DNA of 64,000 bases from Alistipes sp. GTDB lineage: Bacteria; Bacteroidota; Bacteroidia; Bacteroidales; Rikenellaceae. The notes beneath the pieces are model-generated. The model ran no database searches, was not told the origin of the DNA, and worked only from the letters and a program-made list of their open reading frames with translations. The position numbers and the translations under genes are program-made. The first letter of the stretch is position 1; every line of letters begins with the position of its first letter. Positions 8,486 through 18,055 of the stretch are shown here, piece after piece. Location: positions 1 to 64,000 of the forward strand of contig JALENN010000010.1 in assembly GCA_022767745.1 (NCBI GenBank), in the 5' to 3' direction.

Positions 8486-9555
8486 TTACATATTTTCGTG
8501 CTCAATAAAATTGCTTTGTAACCACTCATTGAGCAATCTCGCCAACTCATCATTATTCAAGTCCTGCATAAGAAAATGAGTGTTGCCATAGATACCGATT
8601 TTGGGAAGCTCGACCAATGTTGCATTTCCTCCGTGCCGGTTGATTGTTTCTACGAATTTGCGGGCCATCTGCAGGCGTACGCGCCAATTCTCGTCACCGA
8701 GGTTTTGGGACGGTGTTTCGGGGATATAGTCTCCGAAATACAGCACGATTGGAATCTCCGTCAGCCGGCGGAACTGTTCCATCGAAACGGGCGTGCCCGC
8801 CACACCTCCGGTCAGTCCGTCAATACGTTCCGGTACTTCGCCATCCGGGAATACGAAGCCCCCGGGCTCATACGAAACGACAGCTTTCACTTCCTTATTT
8901 TGTATAGCTGACATCCAGCCGGGGAAGCCTCCTGCCGAATGGGGACAAGAATATGATTCCCGATACGTTTTGCCAATGCACTGAGGGCCGGGACATCCTG
9001 TTTATGGTCGCTGATGTCAGGAGTCATTTCACGGAAGAATTGTGAAAGCGATGCGGAATCTTTCGGGAATTGTACGCCTTCATTGTAATTAGGCCAGATA
9101 CCAATGCGCCATATATCGAACCAAAACATTTCATCGGCGACTGGTTTCACCGTTGTTGTCGCAGACGTTCTTCCTGCCCGTCCGCGTCCGGGCAGATCCA
9201 CGACATAGCTGCTCCATCCTCGACGCAGCATCAGCGTGGCAAATCCGTCGCGGTCGTCAGGGGTCATCTGCCAACAGACGCCCGAACCTCCGTAACCGTG
9301 TACATAGACCAGCGGCAGACAATGGGCGTCGGCTGGAATCTGAAAATCGACGAAGGCGTGGTCGGCACGATAACTCTGTCCCGTCTCCTCCTGCTCGGCC
9401 CATCCGACAAATTTACTGTTATCATACGTTCCCGGTCGCTGTATGGTTGTGCCTCCTACCGGGAAGTGTCCCTGTTTTACTATTGTTACAGGCTCTTGTG
9501 CTCCGGCCATTGCTGTAACCGACAGCAATAATGCCGATAAAACTATTTTTTTCAT
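8486..9555 (-). pseudogene. Alpha/beta hydrolase with a frameshift at the nucleophile elbow
   Basis: The N-terminal part starts at ATG 9555 (MKKIVLSALLLSVTAMAGAQ, a Sec signal peptide) and carries the oxyanion region VYVHGYGGSG. The C-terminal part lies in another frame (8486-8914, ...KAVVSYEPGGFVFPDGE...). Joining the frames gives LVPHSAGGFPGWMS, the expected nucleophile Ser motif. The switch falls on a run of four C (minus strand, 8941-8944); one extra C restores about 356 residues. Either a real single-base deletion or an assembly error in a homopolymer. The ATG overlaps the stop of the cupin-CMD gene (ATGA), so the three genes 11160 to 8486 form an operon. Role: periplasmic esterase-like enzyme, substrate unknown. 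Confidence 0.8.
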
Positions 9556-10715
9556 TTCTTTTCCGTCAATTGGTTCAACACTTTGCGAAGCGGTTCCGAA
9601 TATGTCTTGCCGAGATTCATCTCCACAATGTTCAGCATAGCTGAAAGTTGTTCCGGTGTAACTCCAAGATGCATACATATTGCGGCATGACTCCCGAACA
9701 TCGGCTCTACGCCGCCCACTCCGGCGAGGACCGACACTGTGGTGAGCTCACGTTCCCGATAGGTCAGCAGATCACGCTCAAAAAGGTCGGCGAAAAGATG
9801 CTCTTTGAGGAATCGCTCGATTGTCGGAGCGAACAGGGCGTATCCTGCTTTCGGGGCATCGGCAGGTATGCCTGATATTTCGGCAAGCACATCACAGCCA
9901 CGTTCATATCGGCTTCTGTTGTCTGTAACAATGGATGCTTCCCTGCCGGCTACATCCGTTATGCCGTCAGCCTTTCGCTTCTCCACAACCTGCATAAGAG
10001 TCTGAATGGCTCGCAAACTGCGGGGAAATCCGCAATATGCATAGGCGTGAATCACTACTTCGTTTATTTCATTGACTGTCATCCCCGCATCCAATGCTTG
10101 AACAAAAGCCTGTTTCAAATTTTCCAAATCGCCTTTCCCTGTATAGGATGCGACTGCAACGATAGCTTGCTCTCTCTCTGCAAGTACCCTGTTCGCTTCG
10201 GAATAACGAGTTTCAGCTCCGTTCACAGCTTCTTCATACTGTTTGTTGCTTACAGTAGAGAGCCATACGGTCGCATTCTCCTGCGGATTGGTCGTTATAG
10301 CAATATGGGCGAACCAACTGTCCGGGGCTGCTCCATGCCAATGCTCCACCCCCGGCGCAATCTCCACGATGTCTCCCGGAAACAGTCGGCGGGCAGGTTG
10401 TCCTTTTTCCTGATAGTAGCCAATGCCTGCGGTGGCAATCAGTATCTGTCCGGCTTTGTGTGAGTGCCAACTGTTGCGGCATCCCGGCTCGAAGGTGACG
10501 TTTGCCATCGGAAGATTCAGTTCTTCCTTCTCGCTCAAAGGAGCAAGCCATACTTCGCCGGTAAAGTTCGGATTCGGGGATAATTTGTCGCCCAGCGGAT
10601 AAGGCTGCCGGAAGTTTTCTGCACTCTGTGCATATACTGCAATGGATGATATTGCCATCATGGCCGTGATAAATAAAATCTTGATTTTCATATCCGTTTT
10701 TGTCTGATTATTCAT
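9552..10715 (-). CDS. Cupin plus carboxymuconolactone-decarboxylase (AhpD-like) protein, exported
   Basis: 387 residues. A signal peptide follows a short lead (MKIKILFITAMMAISSIAVYAQ from residue 9). The cupin domain at about 60-145 shows the metal-binding pattern WHSHKAGQ...PGDIVEIAPGVEHWHG. Two CMD-type helical domains follow (about 165-250 with AYAYCGFPRSLRAI, and about 275-385 with HAAICMHLGVTPEQL). Proteins of this fusion type are linked to quinone or hydroperoxide detoxification, but the reaction is not known. The ATG at 10715 overlaps the upstream stop (ATGAATAA), which supports this start; the second Met at 10691 is the alternative. Its stop overlaps the hydrolase start. Confidence 0.85.
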   Translation of the reverse strand: MNNQTKTDMKIKILFITAMMAISSIAVYAQSAENFRQPYPLGDKLSPNPNFTGEVWLAPLSEKEELNLPMANVTFEPGCRNSWHSHKAGQILIATAGIGYYQEKGQPARRLFPGDIVEIAPGVEHWHGAAPDSWFAHIAITTNPQENATVWLSTVSNKQYEEAVNGAETRYSEANRVLAEREQAIVAVASYTGKGDLENLKQAFVQALDAGMTVNEINEVVIHAYAYCGFPRSLRAIQTLMQVVEKRKADGITDVAGREASIVTDNRSRYERGCDVLAEISGIPADAPKAGYALFAPTIERFLKEHLFADLFERDLLTYRERELTTVSVLAGVGGVEPMFGSHAAICMHLGVTPEQLSAMLNIVEMNLGKTYSEPLRKVLNQLTEKK

Positions 10716-11160
10716 CTAAGGTTTTCGTGAAAGCAAGCGTCGAAAGCTGCCATTTCCTGTTCTCCATCACATATACTTCCGTAACGATAAATGGAAACCG
10801 CACGGCACTGCCTCCAACCACCGAATTCAAATGAATCCGGCTGTAAACCGTTGCCGTTCCTGCCGCAAATTTCACCTGGACATCGTGTATCTCGGCTTTC
10901 TTATACCAAATGACACCCGTGCGAATGGTTTCCAACTCCTGCTGTTTGCCCCAATAGCCACCCATGTGGACAAATTGCGAGTTCTCATGGAACAGCTCTG
11001 CTAACTTTTCCACATTTTTCTCTGACATCCAGTCCCACTTGCATTTCGACAAATCGACGATCTCCTGTTCCTCTGCAGTAAATGCCTTCCTGTTCTCTTG
11101 GGCATTTGTTCCGACTGTAAAAGTCAGAAACATAAATACCATAACGGCTATTGATTTCAT
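10708..11160 (-). CDS. SnoaL/NTF2-like (DUF4440) secreted protein
   Basis: 150 residues from ATG 11160 (MKSIAVMVFMFLTFTVGTNAQ is a signal peptide). The rest is a cone-shaped NTF2-like fold: WDWMSEKNVEKLAELFHENSQFVHMGGYWGKQQELETIR, then a sheet ending in VYVMENRKWQLSTLAFTK. Such domains bind small hydrophobic ligands or act as isomerase-like enzymes. An upstream in-frame ATG (11514) would run through the AraC gene and is rejected, because the signal peptide and a TATCTTTG promoter at 11190-11197 both fit 11160. First gene of the three-gene operon; its stop overlaps the cupin-CMD start. Confidence 0.85.
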   Translation of the reverse strand: MKSIAVMVFMFLTFTVGTNAQENRKAFTAEEQEIVDLSKCKWDWMSEKNVEKLAELFHENSQFVHMGGYWGKQQELETIRTGVIWYKKAEIHDVQVKFAAGTATVYSRIHLNSVVGGSAVRFPFIVTEVYVMENRKWQLSTLAFTKTLDE

Positions 11161-11189
11161 ATCTTTCTGATTTTTAATTATTACCATTG

Positions 11190-11197
11190 CAAAGATA
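11190..11197 (-). promoter_or_regulatory. Promoter -7 element of the SnoaL/cupin-CMD/hydrolase operon
   Basis: TATCTTTG on the minus strand, 29 bp upstream of the ATG at 11160. Confidence 0.5.
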
Positions 11198-11228
11198 GTT
11201 GGGGCCGTCGGAAGCGGAGATACAAAAA

Positions 11229-11258
11229 AATCGGTAAAAACTGTGATTTTTACCGATT
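11229..11258 (-). terminator. Terminator of the AraC gene
   Basis: Perfect 12-bp inverted repeat AATCGGTAAAAA / TTTTTACCGATT with a 6-nt loop. On the minus strand it is followed by a run of seven T, 25 bp past the AraC stop. Confidence 0.8.
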
Positions 11259-11282
11259 CTGAGAAATTCAGGTATAAATGAA

Positions 11283-12089
11283 CTATTCCCTGTAATCCGA
11301 TGGATTTACTCCCAGGTTCTGTTGTACATAGCGGCTGAAATAAGCGGGTGATGAAAATCCGAACATATCGGAAATCTGGACAAACGATAACGATTTGTTG
11401 CGTAACAGACGGGAAATGTCGAGAATCGTATAACGGTTGATCCAATAGTTGGCTCCGTATCCACTGACCTTTTTCGACACCTCCGATAAATATTTCGGCG
11501 TTATGCACAGACAATCGGCATAATAAGTCACCTCACGATGTTCGCGATAAGTTCCTGCTTCCAGCATTTTCAGAAACCTGTTCATAATGGAGGCATTCTG
11601 AGTTGATATATCACTTTCACCGAACAGACTGGCGTGGAAGTCGAAAAAATCGAGAATGGCGGCCTGCATGGCATTGATGAGTGTTTCCTGATAGAAGCGG
11701 TGTTCTGAATTCCGGATGCGCAGTTCCAGTTGCTCGAAATCCCTACGGCAGACGATTTGCTGCTCCGGCGTGAGGTGCATGACGGGATTAAGGAACAGGG
11801 CCAGAGATCCTTTCATGCCGTAATTGCTTTGAGGTGTGGACAATTCTATAAATTCGGGGGCAGCATAAATGATCTTGCACCGGAAGTCTTCCGAAGGCTG
11901 TACCTTATCAATCATTTTCCGTTTGCGGATAATTGACAGATCACCGGCGTGCAACTCAAAATCCCGTCCGTTGAAACGGTAACGGCACGTTCCGCCCAAG
12001 CAAAGCATATGTGTAAGATACTCTACTTCGGAGTCTAATCCTATTACACCGAGCCGGTCGGTCACGATCAAGTCCTTGTGCTCGTTCAT
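11283..12089 (-). CDS. AraC-family transcriptional regulator
   Basis: About 268 residues from ATG 12089 (MNEHKDLIVTDRLGV). The N-terminal half is a cupin-like sensor domain (CRYRFNGRDFELHAGDLSIIRKR). The C-terminal about 100 residues hold two HTH motifs (YYADCLCITPKYLSEVSKKVSG and VQISDMFGFSSPAYFSRYVQQNLGVNPSDYRE), the standard AraC signature. The preceding in-frame ATG at 12149 would add 20 atypical residues, so 12089 is preferred. It lies between the SnoaL operon and the second hydrolase, all on the minus strand, and is the obvious candidate regulator of this redox cluster. Confidence 0.9.
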   Translation of the reverse strand: MNEHKDLIVTDRLGVIGLDSEVEYLTHMLCLGGTCRYRFNGRDFELHAGDLSIIRKRKMIDKVQPSEDFRCKIIYAAPEFIELSTPQSNYGMKGSLALFLNPVMHLTPEQQIVCRRDFEQLELRIRNSEHRFYQETLINAMQAAILDFFDFHASLFGESDISTQNASIMNRFLKMLEAGTYREHREVTYYADCLCITPKYLSEVSKKVSGYGANYWINRYTILDISRLLRNKSLSFVQISDMFGFSSPAYFSRYVQQNLGVNPSDYRE

Positions 12090-12241
12090 GGCTATTGTTC
12101 GTTTGTGTGAGTTCAAAAATACGAAAAAAACGATATGTACAGGCATCATCGGACACGTTCCACAACGGATTAGACGCCTCTATACCCCATGCTTCGAATT
12201 GACCAGTCCGTTTACTTGCGGTTCACAGTTAGATAATCAGG

Positions 12242-13345
12242 TCAGAGATTTTTGCCGAAAAACTCCGTCAGTTTTTTCACCGCCATGTCCACATACTCCG
12301 GCACATAGTAGGTCCTGATATGTGTCGCACCGGGAATCAGGAACAGCTCCTTGTTCTGTGTTCCTGTCGCCTTGCTGTAGCACTGCTCGGTCATGTAGAA
12401 CGTGTCGGCAATACTTCCGGCAATCATCAGGAGCGGCTGGTTGATAAGATACATTCCTTCGCTGGCATCGAATGCCATCAGGTCCACAAGGCTGCTCTTC
12501 GTGTAGCGGAATGTCGAGTTGGGATGCGCATGGCTCTGGAGATAATATTCATAACCGTCACGGTATAGGTCAAATGGAAGTTCTGCAGCCTCGTCCGGTG
12601 TCATTCCGCTCATGTCTCCCACGTATTCGATCTCACCGTCTTCAGCCTCCTTCTGACGGGCGGCGCAGGCATCCGCAAGACGTTCCTGCACCTGGCCGAT
12701 TTGCGAATCAAGAAATCCGTTGCGGCGTACCAGTCCCGAATTGAACATGCTGAGCGTAGCCACGGCCTTGAAGCGCTTGTCGGTCTGAGCGGCTTTCAGC
12801 GTATATCCGCCACCTCCGCAGATACCAAGGATACCCACACGCTGCGGATCTACACCAGGATATTGCAACAGGATGTCGGCCGCCCGGCGAATGTCTTCGA
12901 TACGGTTGGCAGGTTTGTCCGTATTGCGCGGCTCACCTTCACTGGCACCCTGATAGGCAGCATCAAAAGCCAGACAGATATAACCCTGTTCGGCCATGCG
13001 TTGGCTGTAAAGACCGGCTACCTGTTCCTTTACGCCACCGTTGGGGTGCGCCACGACAAGAGCGGGAAATTTTTTCGTTATGTCGTAATCCGCCGGTGTA
13101 TAGACATTGGCAACGATTTTCAGTCCGTTCAATTCGTAAGTTATGGGATGTATGTTTACCGCTCCTGCTTTGTTTTCCGTAATGGCGCCGGCATAAACCA
13201 GCCCCCACGGATTGTCGTTATGGCTTCTGAAAGCCGACATGACGGTCTCGGCGAATACTTTATTTCCTTTCATGATCTCCTGTGCGTTTATTGTATTGCA
13301 TACGGCCATCGCCGCGCACAATACGGTTGTTGCTATCTTTTTCAT
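12242..13345 (-). CDS. Exported alpha/beta hydrolase (dienelactone-hydrolase-like) with Cys nucleophile
   Basis: 367 residues from ATG 13345 ([22 protein letters not shown], signal peptide). The hydrolase fold shows [10 protein letters not shown] (oxyanion region) and the nucleophile elbow [11 protein letters not shown], where Cys replaces the usual Ser, as in dienelactone hydrolases and YcjY-like proteins. A late His ([10 protein letters not shown]) fits the catalytic triad, and an Asp in MIAGSIADT could be the acid. Substrate unknown. A TACCTTTG promoter lies 30 bp upstream. The earlier ATG (13378) overlaps that promoter and is rejected. Confidence 0.85.
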   Translation of the reverse strand: MKKIATTVLCAAMAVCNTINAQEIMKGNKVFAETVMSAFRSHNDNPWGLVYAGAITENKAGAVNIHPITYELNGLKIVANVYTPADYDITKKFPALVVAHPNGGVKEQVAGLYSQRMAEQGYICLAFDAAYQGASEGEPRNTDKPANRIEDIRRAADILLQYPGVDPQRVGILGICGGGGYTLKAAQTDKRFKAVATLSMFNSGLVRRNGFLDSQIGQVQERLADACAARQKEAEDGEIEYVGDMSGMTPDEAAELPFDLYRDGYEYYLQSHAHPNSTFRYTKSSLVDLMAFDASEGMYLINQPLLMIAGSIADTFYMTEQCYSKATGTQNKELFLIPGATHIRTYYVPEYVDMAVKKLTEFFGKNL

Positions 13346-13375
13346 ATTTGATTTATCGTTCCGTGAATGATATTG

Positions 13376-13383
13376 CAAAGGTA
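13376..13383 (-). promoter_or_regulatory. Promoter -7 element of the Cys-type hydrolase
   Basis: TACCTTTG on the minus strand, 30 bp upstream of the ATG at 13345. Confidence 0.5.
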
Positions 13384-13610
13384 GAATGATGGCCGAATGT
13401 TGATTTTACACTATTGTCGGCAAGAAATTCAATTTTTGCTGGAGTTGTGTTTCCCATTATCTTCGGCGTATGTCATGATTTTCAATTCGAACATGTGGCG
13501 CGGGTTGTAAAGCCGGTGTGAATTGATTGTCAACGACGGTGGGTTTCATCCGTCGACGGAGCTCATGATATGGCATATTATTCTCGGTTTCACATCTTGT
13601 TCTTTAAGGG

Positions 13611-14600
<990 letters not shown>

Positions 14601-14610
14601 ATCGTTTTAT

Positions 14611-15564
14611 TTAATCTTTCATTGGGGTGTTGAGATATACACGTTCCTTATCTTCAAGTGACATGTTGAAGAAACGCTTTTCTTGGTTGAGTGAACGGAT
14701 TCGGGCCATTTCCTCGTCCGTCAGTTCGAAGTCGAAAATCCGGATATTTTCCCGGATGTAATCGGGATTCGACGCTCCCGGAATAACGGAAAATCCCTCC
14801 TGGATATGCCAGCGGAGAATGATTTGTGCAGGTGTTTTGCCGTGCGCTTCGGCAATTGAGCAGATGACCGGATCCCGGAGCAGTGCCCCGTTGCTCATTG
14901 CCCCGCCCAGCGGAAACCAGCATTCAACCTGAATACCGTAAGGCTTGACCTTTTCGCGCATGGCCAGTCGCTGTGCATAAGGGTGGCATTCGATCTGAAG
15001 CACAGCCGGCTTCACGCGCGATTCGCTCATGATCTTGTTAAACACCTCGTCGCTCGCGTCGAAATTGCTGATTCCTAACGCACGTACCTTGCCCATTGCA
15101 ACAGCTTTCTCCATATCCCGCCATGCACCCACGAAATCGCCGACAGGCTGATGTACATAGAGCAGGTCTATATAATCCAGCTGCATGCGTTCCAACATCT
15201 TATCAATAGCCTCCATGGTCTTGCCTTCACCATATTCAGTCGGCCAAAGTTTGCTGGTAATCCATACCTCCTCACGGGGAATGCCGCTTTCCTTTACGGC
15301 TCGTCCCACACCCTCTTCATCATTATAGGCATGCGCTGTATCAATATGACGGTAACCGGCTTTTAAGGCCGTGAGACACGATTGCTCGCATACAGAATCG
15401 GACGGCTGGAGGAAGGTTCCCAGTCCGAATTGAGGCATCAGGATTCCGTTGTTCAGTTGTACCATCGGTACATCTGCGGCAGTCTTGCAGATATCCTGTG
15501 CAAAGGAGATGCTGTATGCCATAGTGGTAAGCACCATAAGTACGGTCATGATTTTCGTTTTCAT
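14611..15564 (-). CDS. Exported aldo/keto reductase (AKR5-like)
   Basis: 317 residues from ATG 15564. It begins with a signal peptide (MKTKIMTVLMVLTTMAYSISFAQ) followed by a complete aldo/keto reductase barrel: NNGILMPQFGLGTF, HIDTAHAYNDEEGVG (Asp, Tyr), ITSKLWP (Lys), LLYVHQP (His), and SVIPGASNPDYIRENI at the cofactor end. A signal peptide on an NADPH-dependent enzyme is odd, but the hydrophobic stretch and FAQ cleavage site are clear. A TACCTTTG promoter lies 27 bp upstream. The upstream in-frame ATG at 15618 precedes the promoter and is rejected. Confidence 0.9.
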   Translation of the reverse strand: MKTKIMTVLMVLTTMAYSISFAQDICKTAADVPMVQLNNGILMPQFGLGTFLQPSDSVCEQSCLTALKAGYRHIDTAHAYNDEEGVGRAVKESGIPREEVWITSKLWPTEYGEGKTMEAIDKMLERMQLDYIDLLYVHQPVGDFVGAWRDMEKAVAMGKVRALGISNFDASDEVFNKIMSESRVKPAVLQIECHPYAQRLAMREKVKPYGIQVECWFPLGGAMSNGALLRDPVICSIAEAHGKTPAQIILRWHIQEGFSVIPGASNPDYIRENIRIFDFELTDEEMARIRSLNQEKRFFNMSLEDKERVYLNTPMKD

Positions 15565-15591
15565 TTTTATCAGTCTGTTTATTCGACATTG

Positions 15592-15599
15592 CAAAGGTA
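15592..15599 (-). promoter_or_regulatory. Promoter -7 element of the aldo/keto reductase pair
   Basis: TACCTTTG on the minus strand, 27 bp upstream of ATG 15564. Confidence 0.5.
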
Positions 15600-15974
15600 G
15601 AACGAAGCTCTTGCGCATGCTTTGTAGGAAATTCGGTTGAAACTACATTTATTTCGGTTCTTTGCATGTGACCATTTGTTAGACAATTAATATGTAAAGC
15701 CGATTTCCGGAAAAACGGTAATTGGAACCGTGTTTTTTGTTCTTCTGATTCCGGCTGCGGTCTCTAACTTTGCGCTTGAATCAACCATAGAGATTGAAAA
15801 ATGGATGTCTTATATGATGGCCTTAGCCGTTAATTCGGAGCATGTTATTCCGATGATAAATGAATCCGGAACGCAGAAATAGAAACGCTAGAGAATTCGG
15901 GTGATATGATCGTGATAATGTCGCCTGTTTCAGCTGAAGCAATACATGGAGTAATAAAATAGTAGGACAATATT
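15600..15974 (+). other. Divergent intergenic region with promoter and possible degenerate reading frame
   Basis: 375 bp between the divergent aldo/keto reductase and flavodoxin genes. A plus-strand TAACTTTG (15765-15772) is a good -7 match but lies about 200 bp before the flavodoxin ATG. The stretch between holds only very short open frames (for example 22 codons from about 15815) in shifted frames, so it may contain a decayed small gene or a long leader. Confidence 0.35.
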
Positions 15975-16535
15975 ATGAACATTCTTAAAATTATCATTGC
16001 AGTGGCATCGGCTATAACAGTGTCATGCAGCAGCACAGTATTAGCACAAACGAAAAACGATAATGGCATGAAATCGGTAATCGTATATTTTACGCATTCC
16101 GGCAATACGGAACTGGCAGCCAAGCAGGTTGCAGAAGTAACAGGAGCCAAAATGATAAGGCTTCTTCCGGAACAGCCCTATTCGTCGGAAGATGTAAATT
16201 GGGTAAACAAGCAGTCCCGTTGTACACAGGAACACCTCGATCGGTCGCTCCGTCCGGCAATTAAACCGATTGACATCGATTTTACAAAGGTTGATACGTT
16301 ATTTGTCGGTTTCCCTATCTGGTGGCATGAAGAACCGGCAGTGATACGCACTTTCCTTGACAATTATGGTGAACAATTGAAGGACAAGGTGATTTTCCCA
16401 TTCTGTACATCTTATGAAAGCCCGATGTCAGAAGCCGATGCTACCTTGAAAAAAGGTTATCCTTCTTTGAAAATCAGAAAAGGCCTTCGGTTGCCTGCCA
16501 AATCAGAAGAAATAAAAAAATGGATCAAACAATGA
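15975..16535 (+). CDS. Flavodoxin-family protein with signal peptide
   Basis: 186 residues. An N-terminal signal peptide (MNILKIIIAVASAITVSCSSTVLAQ) is followed by a flavodoxin fold: VIVYFTHSGNTELAAKQVAE is the FMN phosphate-binding loop, and VGFPIWWHEEPAVIRTFLD provides the flavin-stacking aromatics. The C-terminus is RKGLRLPAKSEEIKKWIKQ. It probably carries electrons outside the cytoplasm or at the membrane for the neighbouring reductases. VSCS could serve as a lipobox. The next gene overlaps its stop (ATGA), so the pair is translationally coupled. Confidence 0.9.
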   Translation: MNILKIIIAVASAITVSCSSTVLAQTKNDNGMKSVIVYFTHSGNTELAAKQVAEVTGAKMIRLLPEQPYSSEDVNWVNKQSRCTQEHLDRSLRPAIKPIDIDFTKVDTLFVGFPIWWHEEPAVIRTFLDNYGEQLKDKVIFPFCTSYESPMSEADATLKKGYPSLKIRKGLRLPAKSEEIKKWIKQ

Positions 16536-17371
16536 ATACGGTAAAATTAAACAACGGCATCGAAATGCCCCAGATGGGCTACGGTGTCTATCAGGTTTCG
16601 CCCGCCGAGTGCGAGCGTTGTGTAAGTGATGCCCTCAGCGTAGGCTATCGCATGATTGATACGGCACAAGCCTATCACAACGAAGAAGGTGTAGGCAATG
16701 CTGTGCGTAAAAGCGGTATCGACCGCAAGGAGATTTTCCTCGTGTCGAAAATCTGGATTTCCAACTATGGGTACGAAAAGGCTAAAGCGTCAATCGACGA
16801 AAGTCTTCGCCGACTTCAGACGGATTACATCGACCTGATGCTTCTGCATCAGCCTTTCTGCGACCGTTACGGTGCATACAGGGCCTTGGAGGATGCCTAT
16901 ATAGAAGGCAAAATCCGTGCTATCGGCGTAAGCAATTTCTACCCGGATCACTTCATCGACATTGCCAGCAACATGGAAATCGTACCGGCTGTAAATCAGG
17001 TCGAGACCCATGTCTTCAACCAACAGGTCGAGGCGCAGCGGATTATGGAGAAGTTCGGCACGCACATCATGTCATGGGGACCTTTCGCGGAGGGACGCAA
17101 CAGTTTCTTTACGAATCCGATATTGGCTGAAACAGGATATAAATATGGCAAATCGGTGGCGCAGGTCGCCCTGCGTTGGCTCATTCAGCGCGGTGTCATC
17201 ATCATTCCCAAATCTACCCATATAGAGCGTATGCGGCAGAATATCGATATTTTCGATTTTTCACTTTCGGATGGGGATATGGAGGCTATCGCCACGCTCG
17301 ACATGGGAAAAAGCCTTTTCTTCGACCACCACGATGCGGAAACTGCACGTATGTTTATGGGATGGAGGTAG
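16532..17371 (+). CDS. Aldo/keto reductase (AKR5-like, cytosolic)
   Basis: 279 residues from ATG 16532, whose codon overlaps the flavodoxin stop as ATGA; an ATG 12 bp earlier (16520) is the alternative. Family motifs are LNNGIEMPQMGYGVYQ, MIDTAQAYHNEEGVG (Asp, Tyr), LVSKIWI (Lys), LMLLHQPF (His) and VIIIPKSTHIERMRQNI (cofactor phosphate site). It resembles 2,5-diketo-gluconate-reductase-type enzymes. It is the third reductase of this superfamily within 4 kb and is closer to the exported copy at 14611 than to the AKR13-like copy. Coupling to a flavodoxin suggests a shared redox role. Confidence 0.93.
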   Translation: MNTVKLNNGIEMPQMGYGVYQVSPAECERCVSDALSVGYRMIDTAQAYHNEEGVGNAVRKSGIDRKEIFLVSKIWISNYGYEKAKASIDESLRRLQTDYIDLMLLHQPFCDRYGAYRALEDAYIEGKIRAIGVSNFYPDHFIDIASNMEIVPAVNQVETHVFNQQVEAQRIMEKFGTHIMSWGPFAEGRNSFFTNPILAETGYKYGKSVAQVALRWLIQRGVIIIPKSTHIERMRQNIDIFDFSLSDGDMEAIATLDMGKSLFFDHHDAETARMFMGWR

Positions 17372-17375
17372 TGCC

Positions 17376-17474
17376 ATGAAGAAAACTTTAGGAACTACAC
17401 CTGTAGTAGCTCCGCTACCCGTATTAATCATGGCAACTTACGATGAACAAGGAATGCCCAATGCCAAGACATAA
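17376..17474 (+). pseudogene. 5' fragment of a flavin-reductase-like gene
   Basis: 32 codons, MKKTLGTTPVVAPLPVLIMA then TYDEQGMPNAKT, ending at a TAA. This matches the N-terminus of flavoredoxin/flavin-reductase proteins, which normally run about 190 residues and continue after PNAMT into AAWGG. The start lies 4 bp past the aldo/keto reductase stop, as in an operon. No continuation is visible in any frame downstream; repeat copy C begins 80 bp later. Most likely a deletion or insertion junction removed the rest. Confidence 0.75.
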
Positions 17475-17556
17475 GGAAAATTAAATTGAAAAGGCAGGAA
17501 TACAGGTTACGAGTAGCATTTTATCAGCGTATAAACTACGGGAAGTTTAAGCGAAC

Positions 17557-17660
17557 ATCGTCTCAGACGGTGCGGTTTGTTTGCGCAAATTACATTGATT
17601 GTTTCATAATATATTGATAATCAGTACAAATAAATTTCTTCAACGGGAAGAATATTAATG
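17557..17660 (+). repeat. Repeat copy C
   Basis: ATCGTCTCAGACGGTG, CGGTTTGTTTG, then ATTGATAATCAG and AAATTTCTTCAACGG, in the same order as copy A at 2156-2270 but without the 10-bp internal duplication. A terminator hairpin follows (17693), just as one follows copy A. No integrase is present after this copy, so it may be the scar of a related element. Confidence 0.6.
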
Positions 17661-17692
17661 CCTTCTGAATAGATTAAACGATTAAACATCAT

Positions 17693-17733
17693 CGCGATAA
17701 ACAATGAAAATTTGTTTGTCGCGTTGATTTTTT
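17693..17733 (+). terminator. Terminator downstream of repeat copy C
   Basis: CGCGATAAACAA / TTGTTTGTCGCG, a 12-bp stem with one G-T type pair, followed by a T-rich run. It corresponds in position to the hairpin at 2318 after copy A. Confidence 0.65.
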
Positions 17734-18055
17734 ATGGTCTATATGGCTTTGTTTGTCTAAAATATACGCTCTGTTAAATACATTATCTATATTTATATCC
17801 TATAACGGGTTCGTACACCTTGGATTGAAAAGGTGTGATTCTGTGAGCATATATAATTATTTGCTTATCAATGATATATTCCAAATTTTTGAATTGCGGG
17901 TTTCAGTCTTGGGGTCTTCATTTCTTTTATATGCGCCTCTATAGATATGTTTTGCCTGCAACATAATGTTTTGATGAGGCCGATATGAAAAATATAACCG
18001 ATAAATTATAGTTTTTCGGATACTCTGTTGTCTAATGTAGTAGAAATCTGAAATC
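17734..18055. other. Intergenic stretch before the ECF sigma gene
   Basis: About 320 bp without a gene. The segment around 17780-17800 (AATACATTATCTATATTTATA) loosely resembles the integrase promoter region at 2380-2400, in keeping with copy C being a decayed int-upstream region. No clear promoter for the sigma gene could be chosen. Confidence 0.35.

Noticed and set aside
11161..11514. N-terminal extension of the SnoaL-like protein
   Set aside because: The extension runs through the AraC coding region and its terminator, while the downstream ATG has a signal peptide and promoter.
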